From Bordetella genomosp. 10 (GTDB lineage Bacteria > Pseudomonadota > Gammaproteobacteria > Burkholderiales > Burkholderiaceae_B), in the NCBI RefSeq assembly GCF_002261225.1, contig NZ_NEVM01000005.1:2604001-2668000 (forward strand): 64,000 nucleotides of DNA, written 5' to 3'. The notes beneath the pieces are model-generated. The model searched no databases, was not told the DNA's origin, and saw nothing but the letters and a program-made list of their open reading frames with translations. How positions within the stretch are numbered: the stretch's first letter is position 1; each line of letters opens with the position of its first letter. Positions 26,006 through 35,548 of this stretch are shown piece by piece. Position numbers and translations under genes: made by a program.

Positions 26006-29000
26006 GCTTGCTGTACCTCCACCACAGCCAGGGGCTCGTCGGATTCCGTGCGCACCAGCAGCCCGTCCGCCTCGATCCGATCCAACTGGCGCGCGGTCTT
26101 GGCGGTGTTGCTTGCCGCGGCGCGCGCCTCGATACGCAGCCCTGCCAATTCCTCGCGCAAGGCCTGCTGCTCGCGCAGCAGCGAATGCAGCGCCGCGATC
26201 ATCTCGCCCTGGTCCCGGCTATCGGCGAGGATGGACTGGGTCTGCTGGGCATTGAAGATGCGCGACGGGCCCGTGACCTCCAGTTCGGGACCATTCTCAC
26301 CAACCAGCCGTAACCCGCCGGCGTGATCGCCGCCGGCCGCGAACGCGGCGACAGGCTTGCCCGTCAACGCATTCACGACCTGGCGCAGCCCGTTGACGGT
26401 CGCGTCCTTGGCTGCGTTGATGGCGTTGGCCAGGATCTCGTCGCCGCTGAGCGCCGAACTCTCCAGCGCCGCCAGGGTGGTGTCGATCTGCCCCAACAAG
26501 TCAATGCTCTGCTGCTCGTAGCCCTGCGGCGCGACCGCATCCATCCGGCCGGCCACCGCCTCGGCGCGCGCCAACGTCGTGGCGATGAAGGACTGGTATT
26601 GCGTGTCCGACGAGAATGCGCTCTGCGCCGCCTCCAGCAGCGGCTGCAGCATGCCATTGAGCTGGTCCGCGACGGCGGTCAGGTCATCGCCATTCGAGCC
26701 CATCGCCTTGGCATAGGCCGCAGCGAAATCGCTCTGCAGGACGTTGAACTGGTCCTCCGGGTCCAGTTGGCTGACACGGTAGTCCTTGACGGTCTTGCGC
26801 AGTGTGGCGGCCCCTTCCGACAAGGCGGTGGCGAGCGCCTTCTGGGCCTCGTAATACTTCACCGTCTGGTCGCGGAGGTCGCTCAGCGTCGCCACAGACT
26901 TGGTGGCGTCCAGGGCGAACTGCTGCAGCGAGTCCGCGTAGGCCAACTGCTGATCGCGCGCATTCTTCGCCGCCTGCGTGGCGGCCGCCTGCGCATTCGC
27001 GGCGTTGATGACCGACTGGGTATACGCCGCCTGGGCCTGCCATACGGCGCCGTCGCTGGGGGCGTTGTTGCTTCGGTCCAGCGCCGCCTGCAATGCCGCC
27101 TGCGCATCGTTGTATGCCTGCTGCGCCGCCGGCAGTTGGGCCTGAGCAACCGAGCGCGCGGCGTCCAGCTCCTCCCAGTTCTTTTTCTTGTACGGAACCG
27201 TCTTGGGCGCGTAGATATCCCAATTCAGCTTCGACAGCCAGGCCGAGGCGTCGTCGGCCTGCTTTTGCGCAGCGGCAACGTCGGCCAAGGCCTTGTCATG
27301 CGCGGCCTGCACCGCGTTGTAGGTCTGTTCCGCCGTGTTGCGCTCGCTGACGCGCTGCGCCGACAGCGCATCAGCAGCGTTCAGCGCGGCTGCGGACTGC
27401 AGCACTCCGGCATTGGTGGGCAGTGCGGTATTGATGCCGGCGATCGCCGCCCGGATCGCGGCCGGGCTCATCGGCGCCGGATCCAGGATATCCCGCGCCG
27501 ACTGACGCACCGACATACGCTCGTTGCCGATGGAGTCGAGCAACGATTTCATGCGGTCGGCCAGTTGCTGGAATGCAGCATTGACCGTCGACACGAAGAC
27601 GTCCGCGTCGACGTTCGCCAGCGCTTCGCCCATCGACTTGAAGTCGATGATCGTCCCGCCCAGGCCCTGGCGCAGCAACTCGATCTGCCCGCCGAGGTCC
27701 GAGCTGGCCTGCTGCGCGCCGGTGAGCGTGCCGTCCAGGCTGGACGTGCTGCTCTCGAAATCCAGCAAGCCGGACGTCAGGTCCAGGAACAGCCGGGATA
27801 TCTGGCCGGTCACGGTTGACGTGCGGTTGAGCGTGTCCGCCAGCACCAGCGCGCTGACGGCGGCCGCATCCATCGCCGGCGCCACGCCACCGTGGCCGGT
27901 GTACGCCGCCAGGATGGCAGCGGCCATTTGCTGGCCCTGCTGGGTGGTGGACTGCACCACGGCGGCGAACTCCGGCGCCACCGCCAACAACGCGGCATAG
28001 GCGGCCTGGCCCGAGTCCGTCGTCAGGTCCAGCGCCGACACCATGGCGCGGAATTCCTCCATGGTGTCGGGCAGCACGATGTTCAGCCCCTTCAACTGGT
28101 CGTTCATGGAGGCCAGGCTCAACTTCGCCCGCTCCGATTCCGAGTAATACTGCTGGTAATACTGCTGCGTCGCCTGCGTCATCGCGTCGATGCTGCCGAA
28201 GGCGTCGACCAGCTTGGAGGCCGTGGCGGCGCCGCTGACCGACACGTCGAACAACTTCAGGTCCAGCAGCTTCAACGCCTGATTGGCTGCGGTCAGGTTG
28301 CTGCCGAGGCGCGCCAGGGTCGCCGAGGCGGCCTCCCCCTCCTTCGCAAAGTCCGCGATGTTCGGCACCAGCGAGCGAACCATGTTCTCGCCCACCGCGG
28401 TAATCGCGTCCTCGATGAGCTTCTGGTTTTCGTCGTTGTCCTTGCCCAGCTTGACGCGGATTTCCTCGCTGTACGTGTCCAGCGACTTGGCCGACACGCC
28501 CACGACCTGGGCCAGCGCCGCCGCGTTCGCCTTCATCTGGTCGAAGGCGGCATTGGTCTGGTCGATGAACGAATCATCGAGCGTGCCGATTTGCGTCCCG
28601 CTCTTGTTGCTGCGGAACAGCCCGCCCTTCTGCTTCCAGGGCGTGCTGGTATATCCGTTGAAGCCGAGCGTACCGAAATCGCCCACCAGGGTGGTGTCGC
28701 CGTACTTCACCGGCCCCATGCCGAACAGTCGAGCGATGGTCGAGGAGCCCGACAGCATGGAGGCCAGTTCGCCGCTCAGCCCCATGCCCTTCAGTACCTT
28801 GTCCGTCCACAGAGACGGCCCTGTGATCGGGTTGTACATGGCGATCGGCGCCATGGTGCCATTGTCGGCATCCCACCCCTGCTTATACAGGGACTTGCTC
28901 AGCATCGCGCCGGCGGCGATCCAGCCAACAACCGGGATGGCGCTGGAAGCCATCGACCCTAATCCTGCCGCCGTACTGCCGGCGGTGGTCGGGCCAGCAA

Positions 29001-31581
29001 GGCCGGCCGCCAGGGTCGCCCCCTGGCCGGTCATGCCCAGCGCGAACTGCTGCGCCGCGGTGGAGCCGATGGCGCTGCCGATCGAGGAAATGCCGGAAGC
29101 CAGAGAGGCCGTAATGCCGCCGGTCAGCGCGCTGTACGCGGTGCGGGCCAAGCTGAAGATGTTGGCCGTATTCATGCCCAGGCCCGCCAGCCCCGAAGCG
29201 CCCGACGAGCCGGTGCCCGACAGCGAGGACACGGCACTCGCACCAGACGCCAGCAAGTTGGTGCCGGTCAACCCGGCCATGTTCCCCACCAGATTCACGA
29301 CGATGGGCTGCAGGAACATCTTGTAGATGGCGTCGGCCACCGTCGTCTTGAACGTGGTCACCAGCGAAGTGGTGAACGACTTCCAACCCGCCTTCCCGTT
29401 GTTCAGCATCGCGGCGAAGCCCTGGCGAAACACGTCGCCATACTGGTCGACGGTCTTCTGCCAGTCGCGGACATAATCCTCGTTCGCTTTCTTCTGCGCG
29501 TCTTTCACATCCTTGGCGCGCACGGCGCTGGCCAGGCGCTGCCGGGCGTCGATCTCCTGGTTGATGAGGTCGATTTCTTCCTGAGCCCCGTCGAAGCCTT
29601 GAAGCGCCGCCTTGCGGTCCTCCAGGCGAGCGATGGTCAACTGCTCCAGCGCGGCCTTGCTCATCCCGTAGGTGGCGACTTGATCCTCCGTCGCCTGGGC
29701 CTCCTGCGTGATCTTCGCAATGCCGTCGCGCATGTCGGCGAAGTACTTGTCGCGCGACTCCAGAAAGGCCTTGGTCTCGGTGTTGGCGCGGACCAGCGCG
29801 CCGGCCTCAGCGGCAAGCGCCTGCGTGCGCTCCAGGCTCGCGCGCACCTGCCCCTTGACGTTGCCCTTCAGCAGTTCGCCGATCTCGGCCGACCGGCGCT
29901 CGAATTCATTCAGCTTGCTGGTTTGCAGGCCTCGTTCGGCCAGTTCGGACGACAGGGCCTTTTCCTCGGCAATGCGCGCAGTCAGGCGCGCCGCCTCCGT
30001 CTCTCCGCCGACAGAGCCGGTGCCCTTGCTGTCAAACTGCTTGTTGATCGCATCCAGGGCGGTGCGGTGCGCCTCGTAGACCTGGCGATATTCTTCGGTG
30101 CCCTCTTTCAGCCCCGCAATGGCCTTCTCGAAGGCCTGCTGCTCTTGCTGGACGGCCTTCACACGCTGCTGCGACGGCGAATTCCGGCTGGCGTCGTTCA
30201 GGTAATCAGCGCGGAACGATGCGCGGTCCACGTCCTGCCGCCGAGCGCTGCCGGCCGCGGCCTGGGCGGCCTCGGCGAAGTATTCCTTCTCCAAGCGGTC
30301 CTGCTCGGCTTGCGCGGCCGCCAACTGCGCGGCCAGTTGGCCGGTGGGTCGGCTGCGCGCAGTTTGCGCCAGGAGCTTGTCGCCCAGGTTCTGCACGACC
30401 GCCGCCTGCTTGGAAATGCGGTCTTCCAGCGTGCCGGGCCGGCCAATATCAAGCATCGCGTCCCAGGCGCTTTTCGCCACGGATTTGACGCTCTCCCACG
30501 CGCGCTCCAGCGTCCCGAGATTAGCCTGCAGCTTCGGCGCGCGGTCGTTCAACGCGTCGGCGTATGCCTTTTGCGCCACGGCGGCAGCCTGCGCCACCTG
30601 GCCCTGGCGCTCCAGGGAGCGGATCTGCTCGTAGGTGCTGGCCGTGAGGAAGTTCATTCCCTCGTTCAGCTTCATCACCGCGTCGAGCGGCGCCTTGCCG
30701 ATCTCGATGAAGGCCTTCACCGTATCTTCAGCCGCCGTGCCGGTCGCGTTTTCCCAGCGGATGGCCGCGGCCGCGAACGCCTCCATGTTGGATGCGCCGA
30801 CCTTGGTGGTACGAGCGAACTGGTCCAGGACCTCCGCGGCCCGGCCCTGCGTACCGATGACGTCGCTCACACGGCGCGCCATCTGTTGCAACTGGTCGGC
30901 CGTCTGGCCGGCCATGGCGCCGGTCTGGAGGACGGTGGCCCGAAAGCGCTGCGCCTCGGCGGCGCCCTGCGAATAAGCGGCCGCCAGCGCAACCCCGGCA
31001 GCGGCGGCCAGGGTGAAGGGATTGACCAGACCGGCGACATACCCGGCCATGGCGCGCGCGGCCGGCGCGATGCCGCCGAACATGTCCTTCAACTGCCCGC
31101 CCTGCTGCAGCAGCACCGTCATGGGGCGCTGGCCGCCCTGCAGCGACACGGCGATATCGGTGAACTGCGCCGGCAGGCTGCGCGTGGCGGCCGTCAGCGC
31201 CTTGGCCGACATGCCCGCGTCGCCCTGGGCAACGGAAACCGCCTTCAACTGGTCGAGGTAGGGCTTGAGCTGGTTGGGGTCGACGCCGCGCTGCTGAGCG
31301 ATCGCCTGGTAATACTCCGCCGTTCCCTTTGCGCCGGCCTGGGTGACAGCGATTTGCCGCTCGATCTGGTTGATGAGGCTCTGGGTCGAGCGCTCCATCT
31401 TGCGGGTGGCTTGGTCGCCATCATTGGCGGCCTTCGTGAGACTTTGCGAGGCGCCGCGGCCAAGATCCTCGATCGACTTCTTGGCCTTGCCCGTCTGCTG
31501 CGTCACCTCGGCCATCGTGGCATTCAAGCCCGAGGCGTCGCCAGTGACCGCGACGACGCCTTCCGCGATGAGTTCAGACAT
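26002..31581 (-). CDS. tail tape measure protein
   Basis: The product is 1859 aa. The N-terminal TMP_2 signature is present (QFTDIAVSLQGGQRPMTVLLQQGGQLKDMFGG, ~137-168). It has long coiled-coil stretches, hydrophobic Gly/Ala-rich segments (~755-935), and many Ala/Gln heptads. It sets tail length and is packed in the tail lumen. ATG 31581 has GGAA 7 nt upstream and is preferred over the TTG four codons earlier. It is the largest gene of the prophage. Confidence 0.93.
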   Translation of the reverse strand: MSELIAEGVVAVTGDASGLNATMAEVTQQTGKAKKSIEDLGRGASQSLTKAANDGDQATRKMERSTQSLINQIERQIAVTQAGAKGTAEYYQAIAQQRGVDPNQLKPYLDQLKAVSVAQGDAGMSAKALTAATRSLPAQFTDIAVSLQGGQRPMTVLLQQGGQLKDMFGGIAPAARAMAGYVAGLVNPFTLAAAAGVALAAAYSQGAAEAQRFRATVLQTGAMAGQTADQLQQMARRVSDVIGTQGRAAEVLDQFARTTKVGASNMEAFAAAAIRWENATGTAAEDTVKAFIEIGKAPLDAVMKLNEGMNFLTASTYEQIRSLERQGQVAQAAAVAQKAYADALNDRAPKLQANLGTLERAWESVKSVAKSAWDAMLDIGRPGTLEDRISKQAAVVQNLGDKLLAQTARSRPTGQLAAQLAAAQAEQDRLEKEYFAEAAQAAAGSARRQDVDRASFRADYLNDASRNSPSQQRVKAVQQEQQAFEKAIAGLKEGTEEYRQVYEAHRTALDAINKQFDSKGTGSVGGETEAARLTARIAEEKALSSELAERGLQTSKLNEFERRSAEIGELLKGNVKGQVRASLERTQALAAEAGALVRANTETKAFLESRDKYFADMRDGIAKITQEAQATEDQVATYGMSKAALEQLTIARLEDRKAALQGFDGAQEEIDLINQEIDARQRLASAVRAKDVKDAQKKANEDYVRDWQKTVDQYGDVFRQGFAAMLNNGKAGWKSFTTSLVTTFKTTVADAIYKMFLQPIVVNLVGNMAGLTGTNLLASGASAVSSLSGTGSSGASGLAGLGMNTANIFSLARTAYSALTGGITASLASGISSIGSAIGSTAAQQFALGMTGQGATLAAGLAGPTTAGSTAAGLGSMASSAIPVVGWIAAGAMLSKSLYKQGWDADNGTMAPIAMYNPITGPSLWTDKVLKGMGLSGELASMLSGSSTIARLFGMGPVKYGDTTLVGDFGTLGFNGYTSTPWKQKGGLFRSNKSGTQIGTLDDSFIDQTNAAFDQMKANAAALAQVVGVSAKSLDTYSEEIRVKLGKDNDENQKLIEDAITAVGENMVRSLVPNIADFAKEGEAASATLARLGSNLTAANQALKLLDLKLFDVSVSGAATASKLVDAFGSIDAMTQATQQYYQQYYSESERAKLSLASMNDQLKGLNIVLPDTMEEFRAMVSALDLTTDSGQAAYAALLAVAPEFAAVVQSTTQQGQQMAAAILAAYTGHGGVAPAMDAAAVSALVLADTLNRTSTVTGQISRLFLDLTSGLLDFESSTSSLDGTLTGAQQASSDLGGQIELLRQGLGGTIIDFKSMGEALANVDADVFVSTVNAAFQQLADRMKSLLDSIGNERMSVRQSARDILDPAPMSPAAIRAAIAGINTALPTNAGVLQSAAALNAADALSAQRVSERNTAEQTYNAVQAAHDKALADVAAAQKQADDASAWLSKLNWDIYAPKTVPYKKKNWEELDAARSVAQAQLPAAQQAYNDAQAALQAALDRSNNAPSDGAVWQAQAAYTQSVINAANAQAAATQAAKNARDQQLAYADSLQQFALDATKSVATLSDLRDQTVKYYEAQKALATALSEGAATLRKTVKDYRVSQLDPEDQFNVLQSDFAAAYAKAMGSNGDDLTAVADQLNGMLQPLLEAAQSAFSSDTQYQSFIATTLARAEAVAGRMDAVAPQGYEQQSIDLLGQIDTTLAALESSALSGDEILANAINAAKDATVNGLRQVVNALTGKPVAAFAAGGDHAGGLRLVGENGPELEVTGPSRIFNAQQTQSILADSRDQGEMIAALHSLLREQQALREELAGLRIEARAAASNTAKTARQLDRIEADGLLVRTESDEPLAVVEVQQA

Positions 31582-31593
31582 AGCCGATTCCAA

Positions 31594-31617
31594 TAAAAAA
31601 TGCCCGCCGAAGCGGGC
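31594..31617 (-). terminator. terminator between tail chaperone and tape measure
   Basis: On the minus strand GCCCGC-TTCG-GCGGGC forms a 6-bp tetraloop hairpin followed by six T. Its 5' arm begins inside the stop codon of the frameshifted chaperone product. It may attenuate rather than stop transcription into the tape measure gene. Confidence 0.8.
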
Positions 31618-32248
31618 TACTTCTTCGCCATTTCTTCCAGGGCGGCACTTTCCATGACCAGGATTTCATCCTCCAGGTCTTCATAGCGCTCAGGCGACAG
31701 GTCCATGCGGTCCATCTTGTGAAAGAGCGCGACGTAATCCAAGCCGGTGGCGCCGGAAAACCCGACGCGCCATTGCGTGCGCATTGCCACGAACAGGGAG
31801 AATGCTTCCTCATGGCCCGGCCAGATTTCAACCGGAGGCCCGGCGACGTCCTCTAACGTCAGGCCGAAGGCTGCCAGCTCCCTCGGATCGGGACCCTTCG
31901 CATAGAGCGCTGCGCCCAGCGTGGTCAGTTTCCCACGCGCGCCTTGATCAGCTCGTCCACGTAGGCCGTGAAGATCGCGCGCGCGGCACCGACGAAGTTC
32001 TCGACCAGCTTTTCGACGTTCTCCCGGTCGAACGACTCTTGCAGCTCCCAGCCGCAGGCCATGTCCATCACCAGCGCCGCGTCGTCTTCCTGGTCCTTCG
32101 CCTGCTCCATGAATTCCTTGAACTCGGACTTGCTGCGGTGCCTGAACGTGAACTCGACTTCCGCGAAGTCCGCGCCCGGGATGGGCAGCTTGACCTTGTG
32201 CTTGAAAGTGGGTTGCGGATTGAGGGTGAATTTGATCTTGGCGGCCAT
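31617..32248 (-). CDS. tail assembly chaperone G-GT fusion made by -1 frameshift
   Basis: The upstream frame ends at 31925 with GTG GGA AAC TGA. The slippery heptamer GGGAAAC (31928-31934, X XXY YYZ in the zero frame) immediately precedes that stop. In the -1 frame translation continues KLTTLGAALYAKGPDPRELAAFGL... to TAG at 31617-31619. The extension (~104 aa) resembles DUF1799 chaperone extensions. The arrangement equals lambda gpG/gpGT, which guides tube assembly around the tape measure encoded next. Confidence 0.85.
31925..32248 (-). CDS. tail assembly chaperone, short form
   Basis: The product is 107 aa, MAAKIKFTLNPQPTFKHKVKLP..., ending ELIKARVGN. It is the zero-frame product of the frameshift pair and lies between the tail tube and tape measure genes, as in lambda-type tails. 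It is expected in excess over the fusion protein. Confidence 0.85.
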   Translation of the reverse strand: MAAKIKFTLNPQPTFKHKVKLPIPGADFAEVEFTFRHRSKSEFKEFMEQAKDQEDDAALVMDMACGWELQESFDRENVEKLVENFVGAARAIFTAYVDELIKARVGN

Positions 32249-32334
32249 GTGGCGGTCCTTTCAGAATGAAGTGGGGGAAAAAGTGGGGAGCTGGCTGTGC
32301 TGGTGCGCGCGGCACAGCCAGCGAGGCGGCCGTA

Positions 32335-32991
32335 TTAGGCCGAAGGCGCCGCGTAGCGGACCGGGCGGGACAGCAGGGAGAACGTCGCTTGCACGGCCAT
32401 CACCTGGCCCTTCGTCATGGTCGGCGTTTCGTTGAACGACACGTAGCCGTTATAGAAAATCACCGAACCATTGGGGAACGTGATGCGCAGCGCGCGGACG
32501 TCGCGCTTCTCGGCCGCCGCCTGCACCGCCTTGTAGCCGGCCAGCGTCGGATCGTCGGCGATGGTCAGCGTGAACGACTGCGCGCTGGCCTGCGTCGGGA
32601 TTTGCGACTCGAAGTCGTTTTCGAGGAAGCTGAAGGTGGCGAACTGCATATCGCCGCCGGAGGTCGACGTGTCCGTGACCTGGGTGATCTGCGTCCACGC
32701 GGTGACTTCCCGCACGGAACCGACGCCGGTGCCGGCCGGATACAGCACCTGCGATTGGGTATCGGTGCCTTCGAGCGAGAAGGCGCTCGCGGCGGCGTCG
32801 GACACACGCATGATACGGTCGTTCAACTTCTGCCAACCGGACTTCACTTCCACGATTGCGCCGTTGGACAGGCCATGGGCGGCGCTGGTGGCGACGGCGG
32901 GCGCGGCATTCGACAGCGCGGTGACGTTCTTGACCGACCCGTAGGCGGTCGCCAGCGCCAGGATGACGCCATTGGGGAGGGATACAGACAT
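32335..32991 (-). CDS. major tail tube protein
   Basis: The product is 218 aa, beta-rich. It includes ITQVTDTSTSGGDMQFATFSFLENDFESQIPTQASAQSFTLTIADDPTLAGY and ends with MTKGQVMAVQATFSLLSRPVRY, as in phage tail tube proteins. ATG 32991 has GGAG 8 nt upstream. It is placed just before the tail chaperone pair, the expected order. Confidence 0.83.
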   Translation of the reverse strand: MSVSLPNGVILALATAYGSVKNVTALSNAAPAVATSAAHGLSNGAIVEVKSGWQKLNDRIMRVSDAAASAFSLEGTDTQSQVLYPAGTGVGSVREVTAWTQITQVTDTSTSGGDMQFATFSFLENDFESQIPTQASAQSFTLTIADDPTLAGYKAVQAAAEKRDVRALRITFPNGSVIFYNGYVSFNETPTMTKGQVMAVQATFSLLSRPVRYAAPSA

Positions 32992-33014
32992 GGGGATTGC
33001 TCCAATCAAGGGAC

Positions 33015-33038
33015 GAAAAAAACCCGCCGAAGCGGGTT
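33015..33038 (-). terminator. terminator between the 33091 gene and the tail tube gene
   Basis: AACCCGC-TTCG-GCGGGTT is a 7-bp tetraloop hairpin followed by a T-run on the minus strand. It may restrict read-through into the tube gene or mark a processing site. Confidence 0.8.
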
Positions 33039-33090
33039 GAAGGGATGCGCCCCCTCGATCGAGGGTCGCGGGGCCTGATTGCGCAGGCGA

Positions 33091-33531
33091 TCAGATGGGT
33101 TCTAGGACGTCGCTTTCGACTTCCAGGGCGACGGTGCTGAGCGCCAAGTCAGTGGCTCCGCCCAGCCCCAGGGCGCGGCTGGATACGCGAGCGGTGAAGT
33201 AGTGCGCGCCAAGGCCTGGCACGACAATGCGGAAGCTGTAGGGGGCGTCCTGGTCGACGGCGGCGCGCAGCAGGGCCTGGCCGGTGTCGTTCAGCCGGTA
33301 CAAGTCCAATTGCAAAGATAAGAGCGCCCAGCCGACACGGCGCTGCCGTGGGCGGCCGCCCGCCAGCGGCGAGAAGGTCACGGTCTGAAACTGCCTGGTG
33401 AGGCTCCCCGACGTGCGAACGCCCCGAACCTGCGTGAACGACAGCGCCTCGAACGCCGCCGGCGTCATCGCCGCAGGCTGAGCGGCTGCAACGTAAACCG
33501 TCGAGCCTGAGAGCGCGGATGGATTGCTCAT
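33091..33531 (-). CDS. tail/neck protein, tube-like candidate
   Basis: The product is 146 aa, beta-rich (LTRQFQTVTFSPLAGGRPRQRRVGWALLSLQLDLYRLNDTGQALLRAAVD). Its size and strand pattern suggest a second tube- or terminator-like tail protein. The ATG overlaps the upstream stop (ATGA at 33528-33531). The exact role is not clear. Confidence 0.65.
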   Translation of the reverse strand: MSNPSALSGSTVYVAAAQPAAMTPAAFEALSFTQVRGVRTSGSLTRQFQTVTFSPLAGGRPRQRRVGWALLSLQLDLYRLNDTGQALLRAAVDQDAPYSFRIVVPGLGAHYFTARVSSRALGLGGATDLALSTVALEVESDVLEPI

Positions 33532-33881
33532 GATGGCGAATACCAAATGCTGAAGTCCTGCTGCGAGCCGAGGAACTTCGTCACGTCATCGCTGCGGCTG
33601 ACGGCGGGCCCAGCCGGCTGCGCCAGGGTCGGCGCGCCGCACAGCGTCTCTTTGATCTGCCGCATGAGCGTCGAGGCCTCGGTGCGCTTGCGCGCCCATA
33701 CCACGACCTGCACGCGGGCATTTTCTTTATCGGGCAGCGTGCCATCGAGAAACACCGGATCCACACCGCCGACCTTCTGGTAAATGACAAAGGGGAGTTT
33801 CGTGTCGCCGGCCGCCGAGTCCGGGAAAACGCGGCCGCCCACCAGCGGGCCGACGATATCAACCATCAGGTTTTCGAGCAT
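33528..33881 (-). CDS. DUF3168-type tail completion/terminator protein
   Basis: The product is 117 aa. MLENLMVDIVGPLVGGRVFPDSAAGDTKLPFVIYQKVGG...ARVQVVVWARKRTEASTLMRQIKETL matches the DUF3168 family found between HK97 gp10-like and tail tube genes. It overlaps the preceding gene by 23 bp. Confidence 0.85.
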   Translation of the reverse strand: MLENLMVDIVGPLVGGRVFPDSAAGDTKLPFVIYQKVGGVDPVFLDGTLPDKENARVQVVVWARKRTEASTLMRQIKETLCGAPTLAQPAGPAVSRSDDVTKFLGSQQDFSIWYSPS

Positions 33882-34368
33882 TCTGGATATCCTGGATCTT
33901 CTCGGCCAGCCGCCGGCGCCCCGCCTCCACCGCGGCGGAAAGTTTCGCGTCCACCGACACGCGCAGATATGGCTTCGCGGGCACGAATACGGGGACCTTA
34001 AGCGGCTGGCTTTTCACAGTCACCCAGGCGCCGGAGGGAAGCTGAATCACAGCGTGGCGGCGCCAGTGTCCATGCTCCACCAGCCACCAATGCGGGGCCT
34101 TCCTCTTGTTCACGCCAATGAGATAGGTCTTGCGGTCCGACCCGGAGTCCTTCTCGTCAAACCAGCGATATATCGCCTGTTGCAACGTGCCCATCTCCAC
34201 GGGAACCCGGGAACGCATCTCGTCGTACAGCACCATCGCCATCGCATGAGCCGCGGGCCGCAAGGCTTCGTTCTTGATCCTGTCGAAGAACTTGCCCACC
34301 TGCTCGGCAATGTCTCCCTCGAACGAGAATGAAACGCTGTTGGGGGCGTACTTACGGCCCTGCTTCAT
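33859..34368 (-). CDS. HK97 gp10-like head-tail joining protein
   Basis: The product is 169 aa. The region VLYDEMRSRVPVEMGTLQQAIYRWF and APHWWLVEHGHWR...PAKPYLRVSVD are typical of HK97-gp10/putative neck proteins. ATG 34368 begins MKQGRKYAPN; the upstream frame overlaps the previous gene by 17 bp. Confidence 0.85.
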   Translation of the reverse strand: MKQGRKYAPNSVSFSFEGDIAEQVGKFFDRIKNEALRPAAHAMAMVLYDEMRSRVPVEMGTLQQAIYRWFDEKDSGSDRKTYLIGVNKRKAPHWWLVEHGHWRRHAVIQLPSGAWVTVKSQPLKVPVFVPAKPYLRVSVDAKLSAAVEAGRRRLAEKIQDIQNARKPDG

Positions 34369-34708
34369 CGCTCTCCACCTCCCGCGGTGACAACAGGCGA
34401 CAGACGAGGTCCACGTATTCACGCCGATCCTCATCGGGTAGAACCGCCTCCACCACATAGTGGTCGTCGCCGTGGACCAGCCGCATACCCATGGACACGT
34501 CACGGCGATAGCGAAGGCGAACACTCGCCCGCACGATGGGCCTGTCAGCTCCGGCGATCAGCGCCTTCAGGCCGGACGTGTGCCTGATCGATGCCCACGC
34601 GGAGGCGAACTCAACCCATTCGAGATCCGCCTCGTTGGCGGGGTTCTCGCGCTGCTGGGGGTGCTGAAGCCTGACCCGACGATTAAGGCTTCCTGCGGCT
34701 ATCCCCAC
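34352..34708 (-). CDS. phage head closure protein
   Basis: The product is 118 aa, starting at GTG 34708 (VGIAAGSLNRRVRLQHPQQ). The pattern LNRRVRLQ...WVEFASAWASIRHTSGLK...SVRLRYRRDVSMGMRLVHGDDHYVVEAVLPDEDRREYVDLVC is the SPP1 gp16/Phage_H_T_join type. The GTG start agrees with the family N-terminus and a G-rich Shine-Dalgarno precedes it. Confidence 0.85.
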   Translation of the reverse strand: MGIAAGSLNRRVRLQHPQQRENPANEADLEWVEFASAWASIRHTSGLKALIAGADRPIVRASVRLRYRRDVSMGMRLVHGDDHYVVEAVLPDEDRREYVDLVCRLLSPREVESDEAGP

Positions 34709-34820
34709 GCTACACCCCCATCCCGCCTCATCTGGGCTGCAGCCGCGAACGGGCTCCCCGCGACGGCGCAAGCGCGATGGCCGCTCTGGATCGCAGTCCG
34801 GCGTTTCAGTTCACCACCTT

Positions 34821-35300
34821 TCACGGCATTTGCTCCACGCGGTACGGGCGAAGCAGGTCCGGCACGCCAAGCGGCAGTTCCGTGACCGTCACGCCCGTGA
34901 TTACAGCCTCCCGATTCGCATACAGGTGACCAAGCGTGAGGCGCACCGCCGCCAGAAGACTGCCGTTCGCCACAATGCCGTCTATGGTGCGCTGCGCGTC
35001 CAAGCGGAAATCGGCCAACTTCTTTTCGGCCACCTGCCGCGCCATTGCGGCGGCGGCTGGACTGTTCATTGCGTTTGCTGCCGCTACTGCCTGGTCGTAT
35101 GCGTCCTGAGCTGCGGCGGCATTGTCCGCCAGGCGTGCCATGGCCACATTCAGATCGGAAAGAGTCCCGTACACGTTGCGGTTCAGGTGCGCCGCGACTG
35201 CATCTTCGGCCGAGCTGAGCAGATCGAGAAGTTCCGCATCCTCATCGCTATCACTGACGCGGCACTGCGCGCGGCATTGCTCCACGGTCAGCAGCGACAT
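34821..35300 (-). CDS. gp6-like head-tail connector protein
   Basis: The product is 159 aa. MSLLTVEQCRAQCRVSDSDEDAELLDLLSSAEDAVAAHLNRNVYGT and the C-terminal RLTLGHLYANREAV...ELPLGVPDLLRPYRV match the head-tail connector (QLRG) family. The central ~60 residues are an Ala-rich helical insert. The ATG at 35300 is 2 nt before the end of the next upstream gene. Confidence 0.85.
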   Translation of the reverse strand: MSLLTVEQCRAQCRVSDSDEDAELLDLLSSAEDAVAAHLNRNVYGTLSDLNVAMARLADNAAAAQDAYDQAVAAANAMNSPAAAAMARQVAEKKLADFRLDAQRTIDGIVANGSLLAAVRLTLGHLYANREAVITGVTVTELPLGVPDLLRPYRVEQMP

Positions 35301-35302
35301 GA

Positions 35303-35479
35303 TCAACCCCTACCTTTAGCCGACGTTTTTTCGTCGGCTTTGTCGCCGGCATCGTCAATCGCCCCAAAGGCCTTCGCCGCAGACTCCAGCTCGGGCGGGC
35401 AGTCATCGCCCGCTTTGAACTGCGTGGGGTAGATTTCGCCCTTCTTAACCCCACGGAATGCTTTCGTGAATTTCGCCAT
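35303..35479 (-). CDS. small phage head protein, unknown
   Basis: The product is 58 aa, MAKFTKAFRGVKKGEIYPTQFKAGDDCPPELESAAKAFGAID..., charged, with no TM. It is conserved in position between capsid and connector genes in related phages as far as I can judge, possibly a head-stabilising or scaffold-like peptide. ATG 35479 fits a coding start. Confidence 0.65.
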   Translation of the reverse strand: MAKFTKAFRGVKKGEIYPTQFKAGDDCPPELESAAKAFGAIDDAGDKADEKTSAKGRG

Positions 35480-35490
35480 TTCATATCCAG

Positions 35491-35522
35491 AAAAAAAGGA
35501 GGGTGACCACCGGCTACCCTCC
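35491..35522 (-). terminator. rho-independent terminator after the capsid gene
   Basis: GGAGGGT/ACCCTCC (7 bp, 11-nt loop) is followed by seven T on the minus strand, 27 bp after the capsid stop codon. Confidence 0.88.
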
Positions 35523-35548
35523 AAACGAGCCCAAGAAACCCCTTGGTT

